Source of the DNA: an uncultured Actinomycetes bacterium
Lineage (GTDB): Bacteria; Actinomycetota; Actinomycetes; Actinomycetales; Microbacteriaceae
NCBI GenBank assembly: GCA_903920435.1
Contig: CAIXMB010000039.1
Location: 1-46,121, forward strand
Length of the DNA stretch: 46,121 nucleotides
Reading direction: 5' to 3'
The translations under genes were made by a program, and so were the position numbers. Below are positions 16,159 to 24,594 of this stretch, one piece after another; within the stretch, counting starts at the first letter, position 1, and every line of letters begins with the position of its first letter. The notes beneath the pieces are model-generated. The model searched no databases. It was not told the DNA's origin and saw only the letters and a list, made by a program, of their open reading frames with translations.

Positions 16159-17487
16159 TCACTGCCCCCGGATGATCGCCCGCAACTTCTCCAGGCGCGC
16201 GGCCACATCCCGCTCGTTGCCGTTGTGGCCGGGCTTGTAGTACTCAGTGCCCTTGAGCTCGTCGGGCAGGTACTGCTGCTCCACGACGCCGAAGTCGGAG
16301 TCGTGGGAGTACTTGTAGCCCTTGCCGTGCCCGAGCCGCTTCGCGCCCGGGTAGTGCGCGTCACGAAGGGGCTTAGGCACGCGACCGATCTTGCCCGCGC
16401 GCACGTCGGCTATCGCGGCATCCAGCGCCATGTAGGCCGCGTTCGACTTGGGCGCGGTCGCGAGATAGACCACGGCCTCCGCCATGAGGATTCGCCCCTC
16501 GGGCATGCCGATGAGCTGCACGCCCTCCGCGGCCGCAACGGCGATCGCGAGCGCTTGGGGATCGGCCATGCCGATGTCCTCCGCGGCGCTGATCATGATG
16601 CGGCGGCAGATGAAGCGCGGGTCCTCCCCCGCCTCGATCATGCGCGCGAGGTAGTGCAGAGCCGCGTCGACATCCGACCCGCGCACCGACTTGATGAACG
16701 CGCTGATGACGTCGTAGTGCTCGTCGCCCTGGCGGTCGTAGCGCAGCAGCGCCCTGTCCACCGCCGACGAGACGATCTCGACGGTGACCACGGGCTTCTC
16801 GTCGCCGTGCTCGGATGCCGAGGCGACGAGCGCCGAGGCCTCCAGCGCCGTGAGGGCGCGCCGGGCATCCCCCGACGACAGCCGGATGATCGCCGCCCTC
16901 GCCTCGGGGTCGAGCACAACTGCGTCGGCGAGCCCCTGCGGGGCGGTAACCGCGCGGTCGATCACGTCGCCGAGGTCGTCTTCGCTCAGCTGCTCGAGGG
17001 TCAGCAGCAGCGACCGCGAGAGCAGCGGCGAGATCACCGAGAACGACGGGTTCTCGGTGGTGGCGGCGATGAGGATCACCCAGCCGTTCTCGACGCCGGG
17101 CAGCAGAGCGTCCTGCTGGGCCTTGGTGAAGCGGTGGATCTCGTCGAGGAAGAGCACCGTCGTGAGCCCGTACAGGTCGCGGCTGGAGAGCGCCTCCTCC
17201 ATCACCTGGCGCACGTCGCGCACGCCGGCCGTGACGGCGGAGAGCTCCACGAACTTGCGGCCGGAGCCCTGCGCTATCGCCTTGGCGATCGTCGTCTTGC
17301 CGGTACCGGGCGGCCCCCAGAGGATGATCGACACGGAGCCCTGCTCGCCGGAGCGGTCCGTCGCGAGGCTCACGAGCGGCGAGCCCGGAGTGAGCAGGTG
17401 CTTCTGGCCCGCGATGTCGTCGAGGCGCTGCGGCCTCATCCGTACCGCGAGGGGCGTGGCCCCACTGCGCAGTCCGGGCTGGTTCAT
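16159..17487 (-). CDS. rarA: Replication-associated recombination protein RarA (MgsA)
   Basis: RarA is an AAA+ ATPase that acts at stalled replication forks. The protein has 442 residues. Walker A is [11 protein letters not shown], Walker [11 protein letters not shown], sensor 1 lies in ATTENPS, and the C-terminal domain has the family pattern [22 protein letters not shown] and [18 protein letters not shown]. Start ATG 17487 is 6 nt after TAGCAT, consistent with a leaderless mRNA. It is divergent from the cyclophilin gene with a 74-nt gap. Confidence 0.94.
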   Translation of the reverse strand: MNQPGLRSGATPLAVRMRPQRLDDIAGQKHLLTPGSPLVSLATDRSGEQGSVSIILWGPPGTGKTTIAKAIAQGSGRKFVELSAVTAGVRDVRQVMEEALSSRDLYGLTTVLFLDEIHRFTKAQQDALLPGVENGWVILIAATTENPSFSVISPLLSRSLLLTLEQLSEDDLGDVIDRAVTAPQGLADAVVLDPEARAAIIRLSSGDARRALTALEASALVASASEHGDEKPVVTVEIVSSAVDRALLRYDRQGDEHYDVISAFIKSVRGSDVDAALHYLARMIEAGEDPRFICRRIMISAAEDIGMADPQALAIAVAAAEGVQLIGMPEGRILMAEAVVYLATAPKSNAAYMALDAAIADVRAGKIGRVPKPLRDAHYPGAKRLGHGKGYKYSHDSDFGVVEQQYLPDELKGTEYYKPGHNGNERDVAARLEKLRAIIRGQ

Positions 17488-17493
17488 GCCGCC

Positions 17494-17499
17494 ATGCTA
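17494..17499 (-). promoter_or_regulatory. -10 box of a likely leaderless promoter for rarA
   Basis: TAGCAT on the minus strand ends 6 nt before the ATG at 17487; there is no ribosome site between them. Confidence 0.6.
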
Positions 17500-17561
17500 A
17501 CCGGAGCGGCTGACCCCGCCGCGTATCGTAAAGTTCTCGTTGACCGTCAACTGGAGGAACC

Positions 17562-18356
17562 GTGGCCGCGAGCAAGAACACCGAGCGCGAAGCGCGTGAG
17601 GCACGCGAGCGCCTGCGCCGCTACAACGCCCGCCAGACCGTGCACCAGCAGCAGGTCACGCGACGCAGGCGCGACAACTGGTTCGCCCTCGGCGCCGTCA
17701 TCGTCGTCGCCGCGCTCGCGACCGTCGGTCAGCTCTTCTACTTCAATGGCGGGCCCGGCACGCCCACGCCCGCTCCGTCGGCGTCGGCAAGCGCCGAGGC
17801 CGAGACTCCGCAGACGAACATCGGCGATGTTCCCGACCCGTCGCTCGCCGAGGGCCGCGACTGGACGGGCGAGATGACCCTCAACGACGTGCAGCTCGGC
17901 GTGACGCTCAACGGCGCACTCGCACCGCAGGCAGTGGCGTCGTTCGTGGCATCCGTGCAGTCCGGCTACTACATCGGCAAGACCTGCCACCGCCTGGTGT
18001 CGAGCGACTCGGCGCGGCTGCTGCAGTGCGGCTCGCTCGATGGCACCGGCGCGACCGACCCGAGCTACAGCTTCGGGCCGATCGAGAACGCCGCGGTCGG
18101 CGGCATCTACCCGACCGCCTCGCTCGCGATGGCGCGCGCCGGTGGCGACGCGTACAGCAACGGCCGCCAGTTCTTCATCGTGCTCTCCGACTCCGCGATC
18201 CCGGATGACGCGGCCGGCGGTTACACCGTCTTCGGCACGATCACGAGCGGTCTCGACCAGCTCATCGCCCAGATCGCGGATGCCGGCGTCGAGGGCGGGG
18301 CCACGGACGGCGCGCCCGTCGTGCCCACGAGCATCACCGCGCTCACGATCCAGTAA
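17562..18356 (+). CDS. Membrane-anchored cyclophilin-type peptidyl-prolyl isomerase
   Basis: This is a proline isomerase expected outside the membrane. The 264 residues have a basic cytoplasmic start, one membrane span (ALGAVIVVAALATVGQLFYF), a Pro/Ala/Ser linker and a cyclophilin domain. The active-site Arg is in CHRLV, and GRQFFIV matches the GSQFFI motif. LLQCG stands where FMIQGGD is usual, so the site is divergent, as in many actinobacterial anchored cyclophilins. The GTG start at 17562 has GGAGG 5 nt upstream. TATCGT (17524) and TAAAGT (17529) are possible -10 boxes. Confidence 0.88.
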   Translation: MAASKNTEREAREARERLRRYNARQTVHQQQVTRRRRDNWFALGAVIVVAALATVGQLFYFNGGPGTPTPAPSASASAEAETPQTNIGDVPDPSLAEGRDWTGEMTLNDVQLGVTLNGALAPQAVASFVASVQSGYYIGKTCHRLVSSDSARLLQCGSLDGTGATDPSYSFGPIENAAVGGIYPTASLAMARAGGDAYSNGRQFFIVLSDSAIPDDAAGGYTVFGTITSGLDQLIAQIADAGVEGGATDGAPVVPTSITALTIQ

Positions 18357-18452
18357 CACCAACGCGGGCGTTTCGCGGCTTGCAATAGGCTTGAGTCCGC
18401 TCGGCGAGGAGCTGCCTCCCGAACAGGACTACACAAGCTAAGGGTGATTCAC

Positions 18453-19739
18453 GTGGCGACAGCCGATCAGGCGAGCACTGGCGATCAGGCGAGCACTGGA
18501 GACCAGGCGGGCACTGGCGAGCAGGCTCCATGGGGCCGGGTCGACGAGACCGGAACCGTCTACGTGCGTGAGGAGTCCGGCGAGCGGGCCGTCGGGCAGT
18601 ACCCGGACGGATCGCCCGAGGAGGCACTTGCCTACTTCGAGCGGAAGTTCACCGAGCTCGCCGGCCAGGTCACTCTGCTCGAGCAGCGCGCCAAGCGCGG
18701 TGCGCCCGCTGCTGACGTCGCCAAGACCGTGAAGACCCTCACCGCAGCGCTCGACGGAGCCAACGCGGTCGGAAACCTCGCAGCACTCAAGGCGCGCGTC
18801 GAGGCGCTCAGCGGAACGGTGACGGAACTCACCGAGAAGCAGTCCGAGGAGTCGAAGGCCGCCGTGGCGGAAGCGCTCGCCCAGCGCGAGGCGCTCGTCG
18901 TCGAGGCAGAGACTCTCGCCGCACAGGACCCGGCTAAGGCCCAGTGGAAGCAGGTCACGGCGACGATCGACGAGATCTTCGCGCGCTGGCAGAAGCACCA
19001 GGCCGACGGCCCGCGCTTGCCGAAGAACGAGGCCAACGAGCTGTGGAAGCGGTTCCGTGCCGCGCGGGCGACCATCGACGGGCACCGCAAGGCGTTCTTC
19101 GCCGAGCTCGACTCCGTGCACAAAGACGCGCGCGCCGCCAAGCAGGCGCTGGTGGAGAAGGCCGAGGCGCTCGTCGGCAAGGGCGCGGACGGAATCCCCG
19201 AGTACCGCACCCTGCTCGACCGCTGGAAGGCCGCGGGCCGCGCCGGCAAGAAGTTCGACGACGCGCTCTGGGCCGCCTTCAAGGAGGCCGGCGACGCCCT
19301 CTACGCCGCGAAGAGCGAGGTCGACGCCAAGGACAACGTCGAGTTCTCGGCCAACCTCGAGGCCAAGGAGGCGCTGCTCGCCGAGGCCGAGCCGATCCTC
19401 ACCGAGACCGACCGCACCAAGGCCAAGGAGGCCCTCGCGGGCATCCAGCGCCGCTGGGACAAGATCGGCAAGGTCCCGCGCGACAAGGTCAAGGTCGTCG
19501 AAGACCGCCTGCGCCGTATCGAGACCGCCGTGCGCAAGCTCGACGAGGACTTCTGGCAGAAGAACAACCCCGAGCGCCAGGAGCGCGAGTCGGGCTTCCT
19601 CGGCCAGCTCAACGACGCCATCGCCAAACTCGAGCGCGAGCTCGCCGACGCGAAGGCCTCGGGCGACAAGCGGAAGATCACGGAAGCACAGCAAGCGCTC
19701 GACGCCCGCAAGGCGTGGCTCGGCGCACTCGGCAAGTAG
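18453..19739 (+). CDS. DUF349 domain protein
   Basis: This is a 428-residue, highly charged, largely helical cytoplasmic protein with repeated DUF349 units (for example WKAAGRAGKKFDDALWAAFKEAGDALYA and RWDKIGKVPRDKVKVVEDRLRRIETAVRKLDEDFW). Function in actinobacteria is not established. GTG 18453 is preferred, since AAGGG lies 8 nt upstream; GTG 18444 in the same frame is possible. The N terminus carries an 18-bp tandem repeat (six-residue unit DQASTG). A possible -10 TAGGCT is at 18386-18391. In this family the gene normally sits near rel. Confidence 0.88.
   Translation: MATADQASTGDQASTGDQAGTGEQAPWGRVDETGTVYVREESGERAVGQYPDGSPEEALAYFERKFTELAGQVTLLEQRAKRGAPAADVAKTVKTLTAALDGANAVGNLAALKARVEALSGTVTELTEKQSEESKAAVAEALAQREALVVEAETLAAQDPAKAQWKQVTATIDEIFARWQKHQADGPRLPKNEANELWKRFRAARATIDGHRKAFFAELDSVHKDARAAKQALVEKAEALVGKGADGIPEYRTLLDRWKAAGRAGKKFDDALWAAFKEAGDALYAAKSEVDAKDNVEFSANLEAKEALLAEAEPILTETDRTKAKEALAGIQRRWDKIGKVPRDKVKVVEDRLRRIETAVRKLDEDFWQKNNPERQERESGFLGQLNDAIAKLERELADAKASGDKRKITEAQQALDARKAWLGALGK
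18465..18525 (+). repeat. 18-bp tandem repeat coding for DQASTG units
   Basis: Units begin at 18465, 18483, 18501 and (partial) 18519. The first two share GATCAGGCGAGCACTGG and later copies have drifted. It lies in frame at the N terminus of the DUF349 gene, so copy-number change would keep the reading frame. Confidence 0.85.
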
Positions 19740-19802
19740 GGGCTCTCCACCGATCCGCCGAGCGCGCCGCGGGGCGACCGCGGAACGGGTGACGATGGCC
19801 GG

Positions 19803-20453
19803 ATGCGACTGCCGCCCGTACTGACCCCCGACGACCTACCCGCACCGGAGCTGTACGCAGCGCGCCTCGACGGCGTGCTGTTCCGCGTCGGCGGCTGCTT
19901 CTCGCCTGTGGACGAGATCGAGCAACCGCGGCACCGCGCCGCCGCCGTGCACGCGGGGCGGTCGAGCAGGCTCATCGCCGAGCAGCTGTCGGCGGCGTGG
20001 GTGTGGGGCGCGCTCGACACTCCCCCGCAGCAGCACCAGTTCTGCGTCGCCACCGAGGCGCGCGTGAGCCACGACCCGGCACCGTGGGTGAGCCTGCGCG
20101 AAGTCGTCATCGCTGCGGACGAGATCGTCGACTTCGACGGCGCGCTCGTGACCAGCCCGACGCGCACGGTAGTGGACCTCGCGCGGTTCGGATCGCAATT
20201 CGATCCGCGGGTGGTTCTGCGCCTCGTCAGTGCGGGCGCCTCACTCGCTGATGCGAGAGCGGCCGTCGGGGGCCGGCGCAACCTGCCGAACAAGCACCTG
20301 GCCCTCGACCGTCTGGCTCAGGTCAGTGAGGAGCGCGCGGGCATGTTCTCATCCGACGAGTACGAGCCGCTCAGCGACAGCGCGCTGAAGGTGAATGGGC
20401 GATCGACGCGGACGAATCCCAGCGGACAGTGCCGCGTGCCTGCCGGGATGTAG
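19803..20453 (+). CDS. AbiEi-antitoxin-like hypothetical protein with abnormal 3' end
   Basis: The first about 175 residues resemble a widespread actinobacterial family often labelled type IV antitoxin AbiEi-like. Recognisable pieces are LIAEQLSAAWVWGAL, FCVATEARV, REVVIAADEIVDFDGALVTSPTRTVVDLARFG and RAAVGGRRNLPNKHLALDRLA. No toxin partner is adjacent. After the usual family end (about 20330) the frame runs on for some 40 residues antisense to the convergent cupin gene. That suggests loss of the native stop when the neighbouring island arrived. Function unknown. Start ATG 19803. Confidence 0.65.
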   Translation: MRLPPVLTPDDLPAPELYAARLDGVLFRVGGCFSPVDEIEQPRHRAAAVHAGRSSRLIAEQLSAAWVWGALDTPPQQHQFCVATEARVSHDPAPWVSLREVVIAADEIVDFDGALVTSPTRTVVDLARFGSQFDPRVVLRLVSAGASLADARAAVGGRRNLPNKHLALDRLAQVSEERAGMFSSDEYEPLSDSALKVNGRSTRTNPSGQCRVPAGM

Positions 20454-20794
20454 ACCGAGCCCGTAGTCGTGATGATGTGCCGCTCGCCCTCAATGTCGAG
20501 GTAGATCTCGGCGCCGAGGTCGTGGATGTCGTCGGGATTGCTGCCCCGCCAGATCAGCACCTCGTCGTAGTCGTGCTCGTGCTCATTCACCCACTGCACC
20601 GACTCGGAGGCCTCGGTAATCCAGCAGTAGGTCATGTGCACCTGGCTCTGCGCGACATCCTCCGCGCGCATGAGGGCGAAGGCGTCGCTCACGTTCGCGG
20701 GTTTGGGTACTCCCGCGGCCGCCCCCTCGTTGATCAGGTCGTCCTCGCACACCTTCATGTCGGTGACGAAGAGGTTGTCGTACTTGCCGGTCAT
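20318..20794 (-). CDS. Cupin-fold protein of unknown function
   Basis: This is a 158-residue single-domain cupin. Metal-ligand candidates are in VNEHEHDYDEVLIWRG (His, His, Glu-like set) and in the second strand pair VYIPAGTRHCPLGFVRVDRPFTF (His). The start ATG 20794 has AAGGAG 8 nt upstream and a possible TAGCGT -10 box at 20826-20831. It is divergent from an amino-acid-type ABC importer operon with AraC control, so it may process the imported compound. Enzyme or sensor roles are both possible. Its last 136 nt overlap the end of the AbiEi-like gene. Confidence 0.75.
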   Translation of the reverse strand: MTGKYDNLFVTDMKVCEDDLINEGAAAGVPKPANVSDAFALMRAEDVAQSQVHMTYCWITEASESVQWVNEHEHDYDEVLIWRGSNPDDIHDLGAEIYLDIEGERHIITTTGSVYIPAGTRHCPLGFVRVDRPFTFSALSLSGSYSSDENMPARSSLT

Positions 20795-20956
20795 CGTTGC
20801 TCCTTTTGTGGGTGGACCGTTCTCGACGCTACGAGCGGCCGCCCCGCGACATCGAGGCACGCAGCACGGGAGCGCTGTCACTTTCTGCTGCCGGCACTTG
20901 TCGGTGCGCGCGCTCAGGTTGACCGCCCGAGCAGGATCGCGCCCTGCCTGATCGAT

Positions 20957-20972
20957 GTCTGGGATACCAGAC
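20957..20972. promoter_or_regulatory. Perfect palindrome GTCTGG-GATA-CCAGAC, candidate operator
   Basis: Six-bp perfect arms around GATA lie in the 232-nt divergent region between the cupin gene and the ABC importer operon. The pattern TGG.ATACCA is like operators of FCD-type GntR repressors. The only local regulator is AraC type, so the binder may be encoded elsewhere. Confidence 0.5.
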
Positions 20973-21001
20973 TTGAAGCAATGCGGTTGCCTTGCGCCAC
21001 C

Positions 21002-21018
21002 CTCAGAACGGTTCTGAG
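21002..21018. promoter_or_regulatory. Perfect 17-bp palindrome overlapping the ribosome-site region of the importer operon
   Basis: CTCAGAAC-G-GTTCTGAG has 8-bp perfect arms and ends 8 nt before the ATG at 21027, where a Shine-Dalgarno sequence would be expected but is not obvious. It may be an operator or an RNA hairpin. Confidence 0.5.
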
Positions 21019-21026
21019 ATTGCCGC

Positions 21027-21914
21027 ATGACAAGCACTTCTCTCGAGCGGCTGGCGGCGTTGCCGGTCCGCAGGAAAACACGCGTTCTCAGCCGCTGGGT
21101 ACCGGCGGTCCTCATCGCCGCGATCGTCGTCGGCATCGGTTGGGCGTTCATCTCCGCGCCCGCGATGCGGTGGGACGTCGTCGGCGAGTACCTGTTCGCC
21201 CCGCGCATCGTGAGCGGCGTCGGCACGACGATCCTGTTCACCGTGCTGACCTTCGTGATCGGGCTGCTGCTCGGGCTGCTCGTGACGGTGATGCGGCAGT
21301 CGGGCAATCCCGTGCTCGCCGTCGCCTGCGGGGCCTACATCTGGCTGTTCCGCGGCACCCCGCTGCTCGTGCAGCTCGTGTTCTGGTTCAACCTCGCCCT
21401 CATCTTCCCTTACCTCGGTGTGCGCATCCCGGCGTGGGGCATCGCCATCGGAGGCGACGCCAACGACCTGATCTCGCCGTTCACCGCCGCTCTGGTGGGC
21501 CTCACCCTCCACTCGGCTGCCTACATGGCAGAGGTGGTGCGCGGCGGGTTCCTCGCCGTGCCGGGCGGGCAGGTCGATGCTGCCCTCGCGATCGGCATGA
21601 CCGAGCTCGAGGCCCAGCGGCACGTCGTCATCCCCCAAGCGATCCGCGTCATCCTGCCGCCGCTCGGCAACCAGTTCATCGACATCCTCAAGGCGACCTC
21701 GATCGTCTCCGTGATCGGCGGCGGCGACCTCATGACCCGTGCCCAGCAGATCTACGGCCAGAACTACCAGGTGATCGCCCTGCTCGTCGTCGCGTCGCTC
21801 TGGTACTTGGTGCTGGTTACCGTCGCGACACTCGGCCAATCCTGGCTCGAGCGCAGCCTCGATCGCGGTCGGCATCGCCGCCCCGCAGTGATCGCCACGG
21901 AGGTGACGGCATGA
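21027..21914 (+). CDS. Amino-acid-type ABC transporter permease (HisM/GlnP family)
   Basis: This is the inner-membrane permease of a polar amino-acid-type importer (295 residues). About five membrane segments are visible after a short cytoplasmic tail. YIWLFRGTPLLVQLVFW is a family hallmark, and the EAA loop is at DAALAIGMTELEAQRHVVIPQAIR. The stop overlaps the ATPase start (ATGA, 21911-21914). One permease gene is present, so it presumably forms a homodimer. The substrate is unknown. Confidence 0.92.
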   Translation: MTSTSLERLAALPVRRKTRVLSRWVPAVLIAAIVVGIGWAFISAPAMRWDVVGEYLFAPRIVSGVGTTILFTVLTFVIGLLLGLLVTVMRQSGNPVLAVACGAYIWLFRGTPLLVQLVFWFNLALIFPYLGVRIPAWGIAIGGDANDLISPFTAALVGLTLHSAAYMAEVVRGGFLAVPGGQVDAALAIGMTELEAQRHVVIPQAIRVILPPLGNQFIDILKATSIVSVIGGGDLMTRAQQIYGQNYQVIALLVVASLWYLVLVTVATLGQSWLERSLDRGRHRRPAVIATEVTA

Positions 21915-22702
21915 GCGGGTCGATCACGATGCGCGGCGTGCGCAAGTCGTTCCACGGCACCGAGGTGCTCAAGGGCGTCGACCTCGACATCGCCGCTCAC
22001 TCGGTCGTGTGCATCATCGGGCCATCGGGCAGCGGCAAGAGCACCCTGCTGCGCTGCATGAACCACCTCGAGCGCATGGACTCGGGCCTCATGCTCGTCG
22101 ACGGCGAGCTCGCGGGCTACACCGAGCACGCAGGCCACCTGCGCGAGGCTTCCGCTCGCTCGACGAGCCTGGTGCGCAGGGGCATGGGCATGGTGTTCCA
22201 GCAGTTCAACCTCTTCGCCCACCTCACGGCCCTGCAGAATGTGACGCTGGGCCCCCTTCGGGTACTCGGGATGCCGCGGGCCCAGGCCGAGGCGGAGGGC
22301 CGCGAGCTGCTCGCCTCGGTGGGACTCGCCGCTCACGCCGCCAAGTTTCCGTCTCAGCTGTCGGGAGGCCAGCAGCAGCGCGTGGCGATAGCCCGAGCGC
22401 TCGCCATGAAGCCTGCCATCATGCTGTTCGACGAGCCCACGAGCGCCCTCGACCCCGAGCTGATCGGCGAAGTGCTCGCGGTCATGAAGAAGCTCACCAC
22501 CGCGGGGATGACGATGGTCATCGTGACCCACGAAATCTCCTTCGCGCGCGACGTCGCCGACACCGTCGTGTTCATGGAGGACGGCGCCATCGTCGAGCAG
22601 GGGCAGGCCGAGCGGGTGCTGTCGGCACCCCGGTCGCCGCGCACCGCCGAGTTCCTCCGTCACGTGTCGCACGCCCCGCGCCTCGTCCAGGAGGAGCCGT
22701 GA
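21911..22702 (+). CDS. Amino-acid-type ABC transporter ATP-binding protein
   Basis: This ATPase (263 residues, GlnQ/HisP-like) drives the importer. Walker A is IIGPSGSGKST, the Q-loop is VFQQFNLFAHLT, the signature is LSGGQQQR, Walker B is IMLFDEPTSALDPE and the switch His is in VIVTHEISFARD. The start ATG 21911 overlaps the permease stop, and its stop overlaps the GTG of the AraC gene. A longer open frame running in from 20429 is not coding. Confidence 0.94.
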   Translation: MSGSITMRGVRKSFHGTEVLKGVDLDIAAHSVVCIIGPSGSGKSTLLRCMNHLERMDSGLMLVDGELAGYTEHAGHLREASARSTSLVRRGMGMVFQQFNLFAHLTALQNVTLGPLRVLGMPRAQAEAEGRELLASVGLAAHAAKFPSQLSGGQQQRVAIARALAMKPAIMLFDEPTSALDPELIGEVLAVMKKLTTAGMTMVIVTHEISFARDVADTVVFMEDGAIVEQGQAERVLSAPRSPRTAEFLRHVSHAPRLVQEEP

Positions 22703-23550
22703 GTTCGCGCCGCGCCGCCGCGCTGCCGGTTCACACCATCAGCGAGAACTCGTCGAGCGTCGCTCCGCGATTCCTCGTGGGCCCCATCGCCGAGTTCGGC
22801 CTGGGCGACGCGGAGGGCACGCCGCACCGCCACGAGTTCGTGGAGCTCGTGCTCGTGGCATCCGGCGCAGGCACGCACCACGTCGACCTGCACGCCCACG
22901 AGATCGTGCCGCCGCAGGTCTTCCTGGTCGCGCCCGGGCAGGTGCACCACTGGGAGGCGCGCGAGCAAATCGAGGGCACGCTCGTCCTGTTCCGCGAGGA
23001 CTTCCTCGCCGGCAGTGGCGGCCCGCCCGAGCACCTCGCGTCGATCCTCGACGGCGAGGTGATGACGCCGGATGCCCGCCAGCTCGGTCGCGTCGAGCGC
23101 CTGCTCGCGGCGATGCGCGACGAGTTCGCGAGTGCCGATCCGTCGCAGGAGTTCGCCCTGCGCAACCTGCTCAGCCTCCTACTGATCGAGTGCCGCCGGA
23201 TGGCGAGCACCGCCGAGCGGCCGTCGGGCCTCGCGCACGACTTCCTGCGCGCGATCGCGGCCCACGTCGACGCCTCGCGGACGGTGGCCGAGTTCGCGGC
23301 GCAGCTGTGCGTCACGCCCGGGCACCTCTACGACGTCGTCGTGGCCCACACCGGCCGGACTCCCGCCGAGCTCCTCCGGGAGGCGACGCTGCGCGAGGCC
23401 CAACGGCTTCTCGCGCGCACGAGCCTGTCGTGCGCCCAAGTCGCCAGCACGCTCGGCTTCGAGGACGCGTCGTACTTCTCGCGGTTCTTCCGGCGCGAGT
23501 CGGGCATCACTCCCACGGGGTTCCGCTCGGTGCACGACAGCGCCGCGTGA
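22699..23550 (+). CDS. AraC-family transcriptional regulator with N-terminal cupin domain
   Basis: This 283-residue regulator has an N-terminal cupin sensor (about 25-110; PHRHEFVELVLVASGAGTH, LVAPGQVHHWE) and a C-terminal double helix-turn-helix (about 185-280; TVAEFAAQLCVTPGHLYDVVVAHTGRTP and SCAQVASTLGFEDASYFSRFFRRESGITP). The GTG start 22699 overlaps the ATPase stop by GTGA, an unusually tight placement of a regulator inside a transporter operon. It most likely controls this operon and perhaps the divergent cupin gene. Confidence 0.92.
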   Translation: MSSRRAAALPVHTISENSSSVAPRFLVGPIAEFGLGDAEGTPHRHEFVELVLVASGAGTHHVDLHAHEIVPPQVFLVAPGQVHHWEAREQIEGTLVLFREDFLAGSGGPPEHLASILDGEVMTPDARQLGRVERLLAAMRDEFASADPSQEFALRNLLSLLLIECRRMASTAERPSGLAHDFLRAIAAHVDASRTVAEFAAQLCVTPGHLYDVVVAHTGRTPAELLREATLREAQRLLARTSLSCAQVASTLGFEDASYFSRFFRRESGITPTGFRSVHDSAA

Positions 23551-23669
23551 CGCGCGGAAAAGTGCCAGAGCGACCGTGCGCCGTGCATCGACCGTCGGCA
23601 TCCGCGATTCCTAGCGTGGAGTCGACGTGGGCAGTGTCGCCGCGTCGCACCCCGACCTGGAGGAATCAC

Positions 23670-24530
23670 ATGCGCAACATCACGACAACGGCGTCGCTCG
23701 CGGCCGCCCTGCTGCTACTCGCGGGCTGCGCGGCGCCCGCGGCGTCCGGCCCCGCCGCGACGGCCGATGCGGGCGCGCCGGCCACGCCCGGCCTCATCAC
23801 CAACGGCACGCTCACGGTGGGCATCGTGCTGCCGGATGCCCCGTACATGATCCCCGACGACGACAACGTCGTGCAGTCCGGCATCACCAAGGAGCTGCTC
23901 GACGCCGTCGCCGCGAAACTCGGCCTGAACATCACGTTCCTGAGCGTCGCGTGGGAGGGGGGCATCGCGGGCGTCGGCGCCGGCCGGTACGACGTCTTCG
24001 CCGGCAGCCTCTACGACACCCTCGAGCGCCAGCAGGTGGGCACGTTCGTCGACTTCATGCAGGAGCAGACCACCCTCGTCACCACGAAGGACAACGCGGC
24101 CAAGTACACCAAGCACTCCGACGCGTGTGGCCACACGATCGCGACCATCCGCGGGACGACGGATGTCACCTACGCCGAGCGCCTCTCGCAGGAGTGCCTC
24201 GACGCCGGGCTCGAGGCACTCGAGGTCACCGAGTACCCCACGCAGCAGGACTCGGAGCTCGCCATGCAGTCGGGCCGCACCGACTTCGGCCTGCAGAGTG
24301 TGCCTGCGGTGAAGTACGAGATCGCCAACGGCGCCAACAAGGCGACCGTTGACAAGCCCTTCGAGGGCGGCTTCTACGTGGGCGGCCTGATGAACTCCGA
24401 CAAGAAGGAGCTCATCGAGGCGGTCCTCTGGGCAGAGACCGAGCTCTACGAAGACGGCACGATGAAGAAGATCTTCGACAAGTACGGCGTGACCCCCGTG
24501 CAGCCCGGGGTCAACCTCTCCGACCAGTAG
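23670..24530 (+). CDS. Amino-acid-type ABC transporter substrate-binding lipoprotein
   Basis: This is the receptor of the importer (286 residues, PBP2 / SBP family 3 fold). The lipobox is LLAGC (near residue 20), predicting a lipid anchor. The mature part begins with an Ala-rich linker, then LTVGIVLPDAPYM. QSGITKELLDAVAAKLGLNITFLSV and GRYDVFAGSLYDT are family patterns. Start ATG 23670 has GGAGG upstream. It is separated from the AraC gene by 119 nt, enough for its own promoter. An intrinsic terminator follows. Confidence 0.92.
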   Translation: MRNITTTASLAAALLLLAGCAAPAASGPAATADAGAPATPGLITNGTLTVGIVLPDAPYMIPDDDNVVQSGITKELLDAVAAKLGLNITFLSVAWEGGIAGVGAGRYDVFAGSLYDTLERQQVGTFVDFMQEQTTLVTTKDNAAKYTKHSDACGHTIATIRGTTDVTYAERLSQECLDAGLEALEVTEYPTQQDSELAMQSGRTDFGLQSVPAVKYEIANGANKATVDKPFEGGFYVGGLMNSDKKELIEAVLWAETELYEDGTMKKIFDKYGVTPVQPGVNLSDQ

Positions 24531-24543
24531 GCCGGATGACCGG

Positions 24544-24576
24544 GAGGGAGTCGCGACTCGGCGCGGCTCCCTCTTT
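24544..24576 (+). terminator. Intrinsic terminator of the amino-acid-type importer operon
   Basis: GAGGGAGTCGC (24544-24554) pairs with GCGGCTCCCTC (24563-24573) with one G-U pair, loop 8 nt, followed by TTT. It marks the right end of the accessory island before the rel stop codon. Confidence 0.75.
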
Positions 24577-24594
24577 CGCGCGCAGCCGGTGTCT

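Noticed and set aside
20429-21910. Long N-terminal extension of the importer ATPase frame
   Set aside because: It overlaps the permease gene; the ATPase begins naturally at ATG 21911 with ATGA coupling.
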